Of a DNA stretch of 64,000 nt, positions 13,549-23,136 are shown piece by piece. This stretch comes from an uncultured Oscillospiraceae bacterium (GTDB lineage: Bacteria > Bacillota > Clostridia > Oscillospirales > Oscillospiraceae): assembly GCA_934597175.1 (NCBI GenBank), contig CAKTQR010000005.1:1-64000 (forward strand), in the 5' to 3' direction. Every line of letters starts with the position of its first letter. The stretch's first letter is position 1. The notes beneath the pieces are model-generated. The model did not search any database. It saw only the letters and a program-made list of their open reading frames with translations, and had not been told where the DNA came from. Position numbers and translations under genes: made by a program.

Positions 13549-15477
13549 ATGAAATTCCCCACCATGTTCAGCCCCATCAATATTGGCACGGTCACCGTCC
13601 CCAACCGCTTCGTCGTGCCGCCCATGGGCAATAACTTTGCAAACACCGACGGCTCGCTGTCCGATCGCTCGGCAGCGTATTACGAGGCTCGTGCCAAGGG
13701 CGGCTTCGGGCTTATTACCATCGAGTCGACCGTCGTTTGGTCCGAGGCAAAGGGCGGCCCGAGAAAGCCCTGCCTGTTCACGGATGACACCGTCGAGAGC
13801 TTCCGTAAGGTCGCCGAGCGCTGCCACCGCTACGGCGCAAGGGTCAGCATCCAGCTCCAGCACGCAGGCCCGGAGGGCAACTCCAAGCTCACCGGCTACC
13901 CCCTCAAGGCCGCAAGCGCCATGGCGTCCCATTGCGGCGGCGAGATCCCCGCCGCCATGCCCGCCGAGGAGGTCTACCGCCTCATCGAGGCCTACGGCGA
14001 TGCTGCCGCCCGTGCGCAGTGTGCGGGCATCGACATGGTCGAGGTGCACTGCGCCCACGGCTACCTTGTCAGCACCTTCATCTCCGCACGCACGAATAAG
14101 CGCACCGACGAGTTCGGCGGCTGCTTTGAAAATCGCATGCGCCTGCCGAGACTGATAATCGAAAATATCCGCCGCAAGACCGGCAATATGCCCATCCTCT
14201 GCCGTATAAACGCAAGGGACGAGGGCGAGGGCGGCCTGACCGTTCAGGATGCCGCCGCAGTCGCAGCGTATCTTGAGCAGGAGTGCGGCGTGGATGCGCT
14301 CAATGTCTCCCGCTCGATACACCTGCACGACGAGTTCATGTGGGCGCCCAACAACACCCACGGCGGCTTTAACGCCGACCTCGTCACCGAGATAAAAAAA
14401 GCCGTGTCCATCCCCGTCATCACCGTCGGCCGCTACACCGAGCCGCAGTATGCCGAGCTTCTTGTCAAGCAGGGCAGAGCCGACCTCGTCGCCTTCGGCC
14501 GTCAGTCGATAGCCGACCCCGAGCTGCCCGTCAAGGCTCGCACGGGGCATCTCGAGACCCTCGCTCCCTGCATTGCCTGTCTGCTCGGCTGCGTGCCGAA
14601 CATGCTCGCAGGCCGTCCCATCACCTGCGCAATTAATCCCTGCGTCGGCCGTGAGGCGGAGATAACTCCGGCCGAGGTGCAGAAAAAGGTGCTCGTCATC
14701 GGCGGCGGCCCGGGCGGAATGTACGCCGCAATGATGTGCGCTCGTCGTGGTCACGATGTCATTCTCGTTGAGAAGAACGCCGAGCTCGGCGGCCATCTCC
14801 TCGTTGCTTCCTACCCTCCCGCAAAGGGCGAGATCGCCCCGGCGATCCGCAGTCTCATCGTCAGATGCCGTGAGGCGGGCGTCGACCTGCGCACCGGCGT
14901 GTCGGTAACGCCGGAGCTTGTGTCGGAGCTCAAGCCCGATGCCGTCATCGTCGCCACCGGCTCTGTGCCGCTTATCCTGCCCATCCCCGGGCTTGCCGAC
15001 TGCGGCTATGTAAACGCCGAGGACATGCTCACCGGCAAGGTGAATGTCGGCAAAAAGGTACTCATCGTCGGCGGCGGCATGGTCGGCGCAGAGGCTGCCG
15101 AGCACCTTGCCGAGCGTGGCCACGACTGCGATATCGTCGAGATGAAGCCCGTCGTCGGCGAGGATATCATGCCCGAGCCCCGCAAGTATATAATGGCGAG
15201 CCTTGAGCACCATAAGGTCGGGCAGTTCACGAGCGCCCGTGTCGGCGAGTTTTTCACCGACGGTGTCAGCTATACCTGCACCCTCGACGGCAGCACCCAC
15301 GAGCTGCGTGGGTACGACAATGTCGTGCTCGCCATGGGCTATCGCTCGAATAACACGCTCTCGACCGAGCTTGAAAAGCTCGTCCCGCAGGTCATCGTCA
15401 TCGGCGAGGCCCGCCAAGCCCCCGGCAACTCCATGCTTGCAACGGGCGACGCCCTGAACGCCGCCCTCGCAATATGA
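13549..15477 (+). CDS. NADH:flavin oxidoreductase/dienoyl-CoA reductase-type Fe-S flavoenzyme
   Basis: A 642-residue protein with three parts. An Old-Yellow-Enzyme barrel (about 1-330) binds FMN and has HCAHGYL (H167, H170, Y172). A four-cysteine cluster site C341-x2-C344-x3-C348-x11-C360 follows. A FAD/NADH module has two Rossmann motifs (GGGPGG at 385-390 and VGGGMVGAE near 500). This is the layout of 2,4-dienoyl-CoA reductase, BaiCD-type bile acid enzymes and enoate reductases. In this operon it probably reduces an unsaturated ring acid derived from shikimate, as an anaerobic electron sink. GGAGG eight bases before 13549 sets the start. A terminator follows. Confidence 0.88.
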   Translation: MKFPTMFSPINIGTVTVPNRFVVPPMGNNFANTDGSLSDRSAAYYEARAKGGFGLITIESTVVWSEAKGGPRKPCLFTDDTVESFRKVAERCHRYGARVSIQLQHAGPEGNSKLTGYPLKAASAMASHCGGEIPAAMPAEEVYRLIEAYGDAAARAQCAGIDMVEVHCAHGYLVSTFISARTNKRTDEFGGCFENRMRLPRLIIENIRRKTGNMPILCRINARDEGEGGLTVQDAAAVAAYLEQECGVDALNVSRSIHLHDEFMWAPNNTHGGFNADLVTEIKKAVSIPVITVGRYTEPQYAELLVKQGRADLVAFGRQSIADPELPVKARTGHLETLAPCIACLLGCVPNMLAGRPITCAINPCVGREAEITPAEVQKKVLVIGGGPGGMYAAMMCARRGHDVILVEKNAELGGHLLVASYPPAKGEIAPAIRSLIVRCREAGVDLRTGVSVTPELVSELKPDAVIVATGSVPLILPIPGLADCGYVNAEDMLTGKVNVGKKVLIVGGGMVGAEAAEHLAERGHDCDIVEMKPVVGEDIMPEPRKYIMASLEHHKVGQFTSARVGEFFTDGVSYTCTLDGSTHELRGYDNVVLAMGYRSNNTLSTELEKLVPQVIVIGEARQAPGNSMLATGDALNAALAI

Positions 15478-15520
15478 CCGATCCACACAACATCATCCCC
15501 CCAACAACATCCCATGCGCA

Positions 15521-15550
15521 AAAAAGCACCTGCGAAAGCAGGTGCTTTTT
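15521..15550 (+). terminator. Terminator of the shikimate-type operon
   Basis: AAAAAGCACCTGC (15521-15533), GAAA tetraloop, GCAGGTGCTTTTT (15538-15550). Confidence 0.9.
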
Positions 15551-15586
15551 GCTGTTATGGCAGTGTGAGGATATGCCCGAATTTGC

Positions 15587-15615
15587 TTGACGGTGAGGCA
15601 AATTGTGGATATACT
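15587..15615 (+). promoter_or_regulatory. Promoter of the type I restriction-modification operon
   Basis: TTGACG (15587-15592), a 17-base spacer and TATACT (15610-15615), about 40 bases before hsdM. Confidence 0.8.
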
Positions 15616-15654
15616 GTAGCTGTGTAATTATAAGTCGAACAGGGAGACAAAGAC

Positions 15655-17166
15655 ATGATAACGGGCGAACTGAAAAATAAAATCGACAGCCTTTGGGACA
15701 TTTTCGCAGCGGGCGGTCTTGTAAATCCGCTGGATGTTATAGAGCAGATAACCTATCTGATGTTCATTCACGATTTGGACGAGTCGGACAACCTGCGGGC
15801 AAAGGAGGCGGTCATGCTGGGGCTGCCGTATCAGAGCATTTTTGCCGACGAGGTGCAGATAGGTGACCGCACTATCGACGGGCGTCAGCTCAAATGGAGC
15901 GTGTTCCGCGACATCGACGCCCAAAGGATGTACGCCCTTATGCAGGAATGGGTGTTCCCGTTTATTAAGACCCTGCATGCGGACAAAAACAGCGCCTACT
16001 CAAAGTACATGGACGATGCCATCTTCAAGCTGCCCACGCCGCTGCTGCTGTCCAAGGTCGTTGATGCGCTCGACGAGATATATCGCCTTATGAATGAGTC
16101 TCAGGCGGCGGATGTGCGGGGTGACACATATGAATACCTGCTCAGCAAGATCAGCCAGTCCGGCCTGAACGGCCAGTTCCGCACGCCCCGCCACATCATC
16201 CGTATGATGGTGGAGCTCATGGACCCGAAGGCCGACGATGTGATCTGCGACCCGGCATGCGGCACCTCGGGCTTTCTAGTCTCGGCGGGCGAGTATCTTA
16301 AGGAAAACCGCAGGCGGGAGATTTTCTACGACCGCCGCAAGAAGGATCACTACATGAATCACATGTTCTTCGGCTACGACATGGACCGCACCATGCTCCG
16401 CATCGGGGCAATGAACATGATGACCCACGGCATCGATAATCCGTTCATTGAGTACAGAGACAGCCTGTCCGACCAAAATCCGGACAAGGAGAAGTATTCC
16501 CTTATCCTCGCAAATCCGCCGTTCAAGGGCAGCCTGGATGCGGACACCGTGTCGGCTGACCTGCTCAAGGTCTGCAAGACAAAGAAAACCGAGCTGCTGT
16601 TTTTGGCGCTGTTCCTGCGCATGCTGCGCATCGGCGGGCGCTGTGCCTGCATCGTGCCGGACGGCGTGCTGTTCGGCTCGTCCACGGCGCACAAGGCCAT
16701 CCGCAGGGAGCTGGTGGACGGCAATCGGCTCGAAGCGGTGATATCCATGCCCTCCGGCGTGTTCAAGCCCTATGCGGGCGTGTCCACCGCCGTTTTGATC
16801 TTCACCAAGACCAGCCATGGCGGCACTGACAATGTGTGGTTTTACGACATGACCGCCGACGGGCTTTCGCTGGACGACAAGCGCAGCCCGATAGCCGATA
16901 ACGATATCCCCGACATCATCGCACGGTTTCGTGATTTGGCCGGCGAAAAGGACCGTCAGCGCACGGAAAAATCCTTCCTCGTGCCCAAGGCGGAGATCGT
17001 GGAGAACGGTTATGACCTTTCGATAAATAAGTACAAGAAAACCGAGTACAAGCCCGTGGAGTACCCGCCCACCGGCGAGATCATGGCGGAGCTCCGCCGG
17101 CTGGAGAAAGAGATCAGCGCAGCAATGGATGAACTGGAGGAAATGCTGAAAGGAGAAAACTTATGA
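15655..17166 (+). CDS. hsdM: Type I restriction-modification methyltransferase subunit HsdM
   Basis: A 503-residue N6-adenine methyltransferase subunit. The helical N-terminal domain (residues 1-150) is followed by the SAM-binding motif DPACGTSG (199-206) and the catalytic NPPF (287-290). With HsdS it methylates the host site, and with HsdR it forms the restriction complex. GGGAGA lies eight bases before the ATG. It is the first gene of a five-gene operon. Its stop overlaps the next start as ATGA. Confidence 0.96.
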   Translation: MITGELKNKIDSLWDIFAAGGLVNPLDVIEQITYLMFIHDLDESDNLRAKEAVMLGLPYQSIFADEVQIGDRTIDGRQLKWSVFRDIDAQRMYALMQEWVFPFIKTLHADKNSAYSKYMDDAIFKLPTPLLLSKVVDALDEIYRLMNESQAADVRGDTYEYLLSKISQSGLNGQFRTPRHIIRMMVELMDPKADDVICDPACGTSGFLVSAGEYLKENRRREIFYDRRKKDHYMNHMFFGYDMDRTMLRIGAMNMMTHGIDNPFIEYRDSLSDQNPDKEKYSLILANPPFKGSLDADTVSADLLKVCKTKKTELLFLALFLRMLRIGGRCACIVPDGVLFGSSTAHKAIRRELVDGNRLEAVISMPSGVFKPYAGVSTAVLIFTKTSHGGTDNVWFYDMTADGLSLDDKRSPIADNDIPDIIARFRDLAGEKDRQRTEKSFLVPKAEIVENGYDLSINKYKKTEYKPVEYPPTGEIMAELRRLEKEISAAMDELEEMLKGENL

Positions 17167-18047
17167 CCGAGAATGACAAGCTGCAAATTTTTGAAAATCA
17201 ACCGATTCGGACAGCATGGGACGAAGATAATGAAGAATGGTACTTTTCGGTGGTCGATGTTGTTGCAGCACTGACCGAGCAAACCGAGACAAGAAGAGCA
17301 AGCACTTATTGGGCGGTTTTGAAAAAGCGTTTAAAGGACGAGGGAGCAGATGAGTTGCTTACAAATTGTAAGCAACTTAAGATGAAGTCGCCTAAGGACG
17401 GTAAACGGTACAAGACCGATGTTGCCACGACGGAACAGCTTCTTCGTATCATCCAATCCATTCCGTCCAAGAAAGCCGAGCCGTTTAAAATGTGGTTGGC
17501 CGTGGTCGGCAGGGAACGAATCGAGGAGATAATCGACCCGGAGCTGACCATTGAGCGTGCGCTGGACACCTACGCAAGGAAAGGCTATTCTCCCGAGTGG
17601 ATCAACCAGCGGCTTCAAACCATTCGTGCCCGCAAGGAGCTGACGGATGCGTGGGATGCCCACGGTGTAAAAAAGGGAACGGAATACGGAATTTTGACCG
17701 ATGAGGTCACAAAGGCGTGGTCGGGCATGACGACCCGGCAGTATAAGAATCTCAAGGGCCTGAAAAAGGAAAACCTGCGGGATAACATGAGCACGCTGGA
17801 GCTGGCGCTGAATATGCTGGCGGAGGCTTCGACAACAGAGCTCACCAATGCCCAAAATCCGCAGGGCTTGGAAGAAAACCGCATTGTTGCCAAGCAGGGC
17901 GGCAAGGTTGCGGGAAACGCACGGAAAGAGATCGAAGCCCAGACCGGCAGACCGGTGGTCACATCCGAAAACGCACAAACGATGCTGCTTGGAAACACCG
18001 TAGTCGGAATAATCGAGAGCGTTGCCGAAAAAGACGAAAAGAAATGA
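17163..18047 (+). CDS. Bro-N domain (phage antirepressor-like) protein in the type I operon
   Basis: A 294-residue protein. The N-terminal 110 or so residues are a Bro-N DNA-binding domain (IRTAWDEDNEEWYFSVVDVV and YKTDVATTEQLLRIIQSIP). The rest is helical, charged and ends in a Gly-rich segment (IVAKQGGKVAGNARKEIEAQ). The start overlaps the hsdM stop in an ATGA. Bro-N proteins are known from phage antirepressors, and versions like this one are often found inside type I restriction operons. A role in controlling expression or sensing DNA is inferred; no catalytic motif is visible. Confidence 0.85.
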   Translation: MTENDKLQIFENQPIRTAWDEDNEEWYFSVVDVVAALTEQTETRRASTYWAVLKKRLKDEGADELLTNCKQLKMKSPKDGKRYKTDVATTEQLLRIIQSIPSKKAEPFKMWLAVVGRERIEEIIDPELTIERALDTYARKGYSPEWINQRLQTIRARKELTDAWDAHGVKKGTEYGILTDEVTKAWSGMTTRQYKNLKGLKKENLRDNMSTLELALNMLAEASTTELTNAQNPQGLEENRIVAKQGGKVAGNARKEIEAQTGRPVVTSENAQTMLLGNTVVGIIESVAEKDEKK

Positions 18048-18077
18048 AAAATCCGCATTCGTGAGGGGGTGACGGGG

Positions 18078-19193
18078 ATGGCTAAACTACCAGATCTGTG
18101 TAAAATTCAATACGGATATGCATTTGATTCGGCTTGTTTCACTGAGAACAACAGATTCCTTCCGTTGGTGCGGATTCGGGATGTAAAGCGAGGATATTCT
18201 GAAACATTTTATTCTGGAAACTATCCTGAGGAGTATATCATCGACAATGGCAGTTTGTTGATTGGAATGGATGGGGAGTTTAACATTGCACGGTGGAAAG
18301 GCGGAAAGGCTCTGCTTAATCAGCGAGTTTGTAAAATCTCTGCCAAAGACACTGTGAACGAGGAATACATTAGATTTGCGCTTTCTAAGGCGCTTAAAGA
18401 AATAGAAGCAAGAACTGCGTTTGTAACAGTTAAGCACCTATCAGCAAAAGAATTAAATCGATTAGAGATTAATATCCCCGATTACGAAACTCAGACAGAT
18501 ATATCTGCAATATTAACCAAAATTGAATTAGTAGTCACAATCCGCCAACAGCAGCTTCAAAAGCTGGACGAGCTGGTCAAAGCCCGATTTGTCGAGATGT
18601 TTGGGGATCCAATTACGAATACAAAAGGATGGAAAATCGAGAAAGCAGAAAAACATATCGATTTGCTTTCAGGATTCCCGTTCGATAGTTCTCGGTACAC
18701 GCAGTATGGGGTTAAAATCTGCGGCGGGCTAATAATCATGCCACAAAGAATCGACTGGGATAGCTGTAAGTATTGGAGCAGCATCGAAGGCTTTGAAGAA
18801 TACACATTGCAGGAAAAAGACATTGTAATGGCATTGGATCGTCCATGGATATCAGATGGTTTCAAAATCGCCATGGTTGATGCGGATGAACTGCCGGCAT
18901 TGCTGATTCAACGAACAGTCAGAATTAGAGCGGTAGATATTAATCAATACTACCTTATGTATTGTTTTGTCCTTGGGGGATTTGAAGGCCATTGCAATGT
19001 AACGGGTTCTCTTGTGCCGCATATTTCTGCGAAAGATATTCGAAGTTTCCCTATAATGCTCCCACCGATACAACTACAAAACCAATTCGCTGCTTTCGTT
19101 GAACAGATCGACAAATCAAAAGCTGCCATACAAAAAGCATTAGATGAAGCACAGCTGCTGTTTGACAGCTTGATGCAAAAATGTTTTGGATGA
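18078..19193 (+). CDS. hsdS: Type I restriction-modification specificity subunit HsdS
   Basis: A 371-residue DNA-recognition subunit with the usual two-fold plan. Target recognition domain 1 occupies about residues 1-150, a central conserved helix has IRQQQLQKLDELVKARFVEM, domain 2 covers about 190-345 and a C-terminal helix ends the protein (AFVEQIDKSKAAIQKAL). The start is taken as ATG 18078, with GAGGGGG nine bases upstream; GTG 18069 is in frame but overlaps that signal. Base composition is clearly more AT-rich than hsdM and hsdR, as is usual for frequently exchanged specificity genes. It carries no obvious inverted-repeat partner for shuffling. Confidence 0.93.
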   Translation: MAKLPDLCKIQYGYAFDSACFTENNRFLPLVRIRDVKRGYSETFYSGNYPEEYIIDNGSLLIGMDGEFNIARWKGGKALLNQRVCKISAKDTVNEEYIRFALSKALKEIEARTAFVTVKHLSAKELNRLEINIPDYETQTDISAILTKIELVVTIRQQQLQKLDELVKARFVEMFGDPITNTKGWKIEKAEKHIDLLSGFPFDSSRYTQYGVKICGGLIIMPQRIDWDSCKYWSSIEGFEEYTLQEKDIVMALDRPWISDGFKIAMVDADELPALLIQRTVRIRAVDINQYYLMYCFVLGGFEGHCNVTGSLVPHISAKDIRSFPIMLPPIQLQNQFAAFVEQIDKSKAAIQKALDEAQLLFDSLMQKCFG

Positions 19194-19209
19194 AAAGGAG
19201 GTGAAGCTG

Positions 19210-19821
19210 TTGCAGGGAGAAGTTGCTTATCAGGATGCTCATATTTTTGCACAGCATATTGTGATTGCTATAGAATGTATGAATCAGTCTTGCGCAATGG
19301 ACAGGGTGTTCAGTGATCCCGAGTGTTCTTCCTCATATAAGATTGCGCCAAGGTTTTTCCGAACAACATATCATGCGTTGCGGTTTCGCTTTGAAATTGA
19401 GGTAAGCAAGCTGTTTGATCAGAAGGGCAAGTCTTTTGATTCCTTTAAAAATGAGCTTACGCAGAACAATCTGCTCCGTCTTGATTTTGCAGAGGCATAC
19501 AAAAACGCAAAGCAAACGGCACAAAAGGACATAGAGCAAATTCGTGTTAGAAGAAACAAAATTCACGCCCACTCTGATATCGAAACATTTAGAAATCCGG
19601 ATATCTTCTCTGAAGAACATCCGTTTGACTGGGAAAGTATCCGAAAACTGCTTTTCTCTATGTTGAATATATGCAACTGGATTATTTTGACTCAAACCAA
19701 AGCAGAAATTCCACAACTATATGGAGCAGATAATAGTGATGATTTTGTGAGATTGTTCGGGTGTGAGACAGAATTCGAAAAATATAATGAAATTCTTAAA
19801 GAATGGACGGGAAAGTCATGA
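19210..19821 (+). CDS. HEPN-type (AbiU2-like) protein in the type I operon
   Basis: A 203-residue all-helical protein with the motif RRNKIHAHSD (residues 114-123). R115 to H121 fits the R-x4-6-H signature of HEPN ribonuclease domains, and RNK-x2-AH-x-D is typical of AbiU2-like abortive-infection proteins. The TTG at 19210 is taken as start because AAGGAGGTGA ends five bases before it. An upstream in-frame TTG at 19186 would place this signal inside the gene. It is AT-rich like hsdS. Its stop overlaps the hsdR start in an ATGA. RNA cleavage as a back-up defence is an inference. Confidence 0.75.
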   Translation: MQGEVAYQDAHIFAQHIVIAIECMNQSCAMDRVFSDPECSSSYKIAPRFFRTTYHALRFRFEIEVSKLFDQKGKSFDSFKNELTQNNLLRLDFAEAYKNAKQTAQKDIEQIRVRRNKIHAHSDIETFRNPDIFSEEHPFDWESIRKLLFSMLNICNWIILTQTKAEIPQLYGADNSDDFVRLFGCETEFEKYNEILKEWTGKS

Positions 19822-22800
19822 CCAACTTTGACATATTCGCAGATGCCCCGCAATTTGAGCCATTTGCTTCCGTTGCGGTGGCGGCGGAGCGGATATTACA
19901 TATCGATGCGTCAGCCTGCGTGCTCAACTGCCGCAGGGCGATGGAGTTTGCCGTGAAGTGGATGTACTCCGTGGACAAAGCGTTGGTCATGCCTTATCAG
20001 GACACGCTCGTCAGTCTCATGAACACCGAGGAGTTCGGAAGCATCGTCGGCACGGATATCCGGCGGCGGATGGATTTTGTTCGCCGCATGGGCAACAACG
20101 CCGCCCACACCGGCAAAAAGATCACCGAAGAGCAGGCGGCGCTGTGCTTGGAAAATCTCTATGTCTTTCTCGATTTCGTGGCCTACTGCTACGGCGAGAG
20201 CTACACCGAGGGGCAATTTGACCGCTCGCTGCTCGCCCAACCCGCCGATGCTCCCACAGCCGATGTGCCGGAAGCGCCGGAGGTCGATACGGCCGCCCTC
20301 ATGGCGGAAAACGCCGCCTTGAAGGAGGCGCTCACGGCTCGCCGTGCCGAGCAGCAGCAGACCTATGTGCCCAAGCCGCTTGAGCTGTCCGAGTACAAAA
20401 CACGCAAGCTTTATATCGACACCATGCTCACCGATGCCGGCTGGACGGAGGGCAAGGACTGGCTCAATGAGGTGGAGCTGCCCGGCATGCCCAACAAAAG
20501 CGAGGTGGGATATGCCGACTATGTGCTCTACGGCGACGACGGCCGCCCGCTGGCGGTGATTGAGGCCAAGCGCACCTGCGTCGATGCGGCAAAGGGCCGC
20601 CAGCAGGCAAAGCTCTATGCCGACCTGCTGGAAAAGAAGTACCACCGCCGCCCGGCCATCTTCCTGACCAACGGCTTTGAGACCAGCATCACCGACAACC
20701 GCTATCCCGAGCGCAAGTGCGCCGCCATTTACTCCAAGCGTGACCTTGAGAAGCTGTTTAATCTTCAAAGCATGCGGTCGAGCCTCAAAAATATAATGGT
20801 CGACAGCAATATCGCCGGACGCTACTACCAGGAGAGCGCCGTCAAGGCGGCCTGCGACGCATTTGCCCGCAATCGCCGCAAGGCGCTGCTGGTCATGGCG
20901 ACAGGCTCGGGCAAAACGAGGACGGTCATCGCCCTGTGCGATGTGCTGCTCAAGCAGGGCTGGGTGAAGAACATCCTGTTTCTCGCCGACCGAAACAGCC
21001 TTGTCACGCAGGCTAAGCGCAGCTTTGTGAATCTGCTGCCCGACCTGTCGGTCACAAACCTCTGCGAGGAGAAGGATAACTACACCGCCCACTGCGTGTT
21101 TTCCACCTACCAGACCATATACAATGTCATCGACAGCGTGCACGACAAGGACGGCAAGCTCTTTACCTGCGGGCATTTTGACCTTGTGATATGCGACGAG
21201 GCGCACCGCTCGGTCTACAATAAATATCGGGATATTTTCAACTATTTTGACGCACCGCTGGTGGGCCTGACAGCCACGCCCAAGGACGAGGTCGACAAGA
21301 ACACCTACGAGATATTCGAGCTGGAAAACGGCGTGCCGACCTACGGCTACGAGCTGGCGCAGGCGGTCAAGGACGGGTATCTGGTGGATTTTGTGTCCGT
21401 AGAGACGAAGCTTAAATTCATCGAGCAGGGCATCGTCTATGACGAGCTTTCCGATGAGGACAAGCGGGCGTATGAGGACACCTTTAAGAATGAAAACGGC
21501 GAGCTGCCCGAGCGCATTGCGTCCTCGGCGCTCAACGACTGGATATTCAACGAGGACACCATCCGACAGGTGCTGAACACCGTGATGACAAACGGCCTGA
21601 CCGTCGACTACGGCAGCAAACTCGGCAAGACTATCATTTTTGCAAAAAACCACCCCCATGCCGAGAAGATACTCGAGATATTCGGCAAAGAGTACCCGCA
21701 CCTGCCCGGCTTTGCAAAGGTAATCGACAACTACATGACCTATGCGCAAAGCGCCATAGACGAGTTTTCCGACCCGAGGAAGCTCCCGCAGATCGCCATC
21801 TCCGTGGATATGCTGGACACCGGCATCGATGTGCCGGAGGTGCTGAATTTGGTGTTCTTCAAAAAGGTCATGAGCAAGGCAAAGTTCTGGCAGATGATAG
21901 GCCGAGGCACCCGCCTGTGTCCGGCGCTGCTTGACGGCAGGGATAAGGACAAGTTTTACATCTTCGACTTCTGCGGCAATTTTGAATTCTTCCGCATGAA
22001 TAAGGGCAGACCGACCGCAAACACGATCGCACTGCAAGGCGCAATTTTTCACCTGAAAGCGCAGATAGCCTTCAAATTGCAGGATTTGGCGTATCAGACG
22101 GCGGAGCTTATTGCTTTCCGCAAAATGCTTGTGGACGACATGGTGCGCAAGGTGCGGGAGCTGAACAGGAAAAATTTCGCCGTCCGCCGGCATCTCAGGT
22201 TTGTCGAGCGCTATGCCGATGCGGGCAGCTACACTGCGCTGACCTATGAGGACACGCTGCTCATCGCTCAGGAGCTTGCGCCGCTCATCACGCCCGAGGA
22301 GGACGATGCCAAGGCGCTGCGCTTCGATGCGCTGATGTACGGCATCGAGCTTGCTTATCTCGCCGGAAAGAGATACGGCAAAGCGAGGAGCGACCTGTTC
22401 AAAAAGGTCTCCGCCGTGGCCTCCGTTGCAAATATTCCGGAGATAATGGCGCAGTCCGAGCTCATTGACGAGATCCTGCACACGGATTATGTGGAGACTG
22501 CCGGGATCGGCGAGTTTGAGCATATTCGGAAAAGCCTGCGTGACCTCATCAAGTACATCCCGACCGGCAAGGTGCTCTACGATACCAATTTTGATGACGA
22601 GATCCTGACCGTCGACCGAAACGAGTCGGAGCTGGAGAACGACGACCTGAAAAACTACAAGGCCAAGGCGGAGTTTTATGTGCGGCAGCATATGGACAAT
22701 GTCGCCATCGATAAGCTCAAGCGCAATGTGCCGCTGGCCGCCGAGGATATGCGGGTTTTGGAGAACGCCCTCTGGGGCGAGATCGGAACTAAGCAGGATT

Positions 22801-23108
22801 ATGAGTCGGCATACGGGCAAAAGCCTCTGGGTGAATTTGTGCGTGAGATAGTCGGGCTTGATATGAAAGCCGCCAAAGAGGCGTTTGCGCAGTATCTCAA
22901 TGACGCAAGTCTCGACAGCAGGCAGATATATTTCGTAAATCAGATCGTCGAGTATATTGTCCATAACGGCATGATGAAGGACCTGTCCGTTTTGCAGGAA
23001 GCACCTTTTACCGACTGCGGCAGTGTCGTGGATGTGTTCACAGACCTCTCCGTGTGGGCGGGCATCCGCCGGGCAATAGAGCGGGTCAACGCAAACGCCG
23101 CAGCGTGA
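19818..23108 (+). CDS. hsdR: Type I restriction endonuclease subunit HsdR
   Basis: A 1096-residue motor-nuclease. Residues 1-130 are a DUF4145-like helical domain with RRMGNNAAHTGK. The PD-(D/E)xK nuclease core follows, seen as GYADYVLYGDDGRPLAVIEAK (about 231-251). The helicase has Walker A ATGSGKT (361-367), DEAH (460-463), TATP and a motif VI IGRGTR. It cuts unmodified DNA after ATP-driven translocation, in complex with HsdM and HsdS. The start at 19818 overlaps the preceding stop. A shared terminator follows, and the gene is convergent with the methyltransferase at 23246. Confidence 0.95.
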   Translation: MTNFDIFADAPQFEPFASVAVAAERILHIDASACVLNCRRAMEFAVKWMYSVDKALVMPYQDTLVSLMNTEEFGSIVGTDIRRRMDFVRRMGNNAAHTGKKITEEQAALCLENLYVFLDFVAYCYGESYTEGQFDRSLLAQPADAPTADVPEAPEVDTAALMAENAALKEALTARRAEQQQTYVPKPLELSEYKTRKLYIDTMLTDAGWTEGKDWLNEVELPGMPNKSEVGYADYVLYGDDGRPLAVIEAKRTCVDAAKGRQQAKLYADLLEKKYHRRPAIFLTNGFETSITDNRYPERKCAAIYSKRDLEKLFNLQSMRSSLKNIMVDSNIAGRYYQESAVKAACDAFARNRRKALLVMATGSGKTRTVIALCDVLLKQGWVKNILFLADRNSLVTQAKRSFVNLLPDLSVTNLCEEKDNYTAHCVFSTYQTIYNVIDSVHDKDGKLFTCGHFDLVICDEAHRSVYNKYRDIFNYFDAPLVGLTATPKDEVDKNTYEIFELENGVPTYGYELAQAVKDGYLVDFVSVETKLKFIEQGIVYDELSDEDKRAYEDTFKNENGELPERIASSALNDWIFNEDTIRQVLNTVMTNGLTVDYGSKLGKTIIFAKNHPHAEKILEIFGKEYPHLPGFAKVIDNYMTYAQSAIDEFSDPRKLPQIAISVDMLDTGIDVPEVLNLVFFKKVMSKAKFWQMIGRGTRLCPALLDGRDKDKFYIFDFCGNFEFFRMNKGRPTANTIALQGAIFHLKAQIAFKLQDLAYQTAELIAFRKMLVDDMVRKVRELNRKNFAVRRHLRFVERYADAGSYTALTYEDTLLIAQELAPLITPEEDDAKALRFDALMYGIELAYLAGKRYGKARSDLFKKVSAVASVANIPEIMAQSELIDEILHTDYVETAGIGEFEHIRKSLRDLIKYIPTGKVLYDTNFDDEILTVDRNESELENDDLKNYKAKAEFYVRQHMDNVAIDKLKRNVPLAAEDMRVLENALWGEIGTKQDYESAYGQKPLGEFVREIVGLDMKAAKEAFAQYLNDASLDSRQIYFVNQIVEYIVHNGMMKDLSVLQEAPFTDCGSVVDVFTDLSVWAGIRRAIERVNANAAA

Positions 23109-23136
23109 AAAGCAGGGATATATTAAGCTGCACGCA

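Noticed and set aside
13126..15486. A 786-codon open frame on the minus strand opposite the flavoenzyme gene
   Set aside because: It is antisense to a clear two-domain enzyme; GC-rich codon bias leaves the opposite strand open. The translated sequence has no domain and no start signal.
18069..19193. Invertible hsdS cassette
   Set aside because: There is only one hsdS gene, with no second recognition-domain copy, inverted repeat or recombinase nearby.
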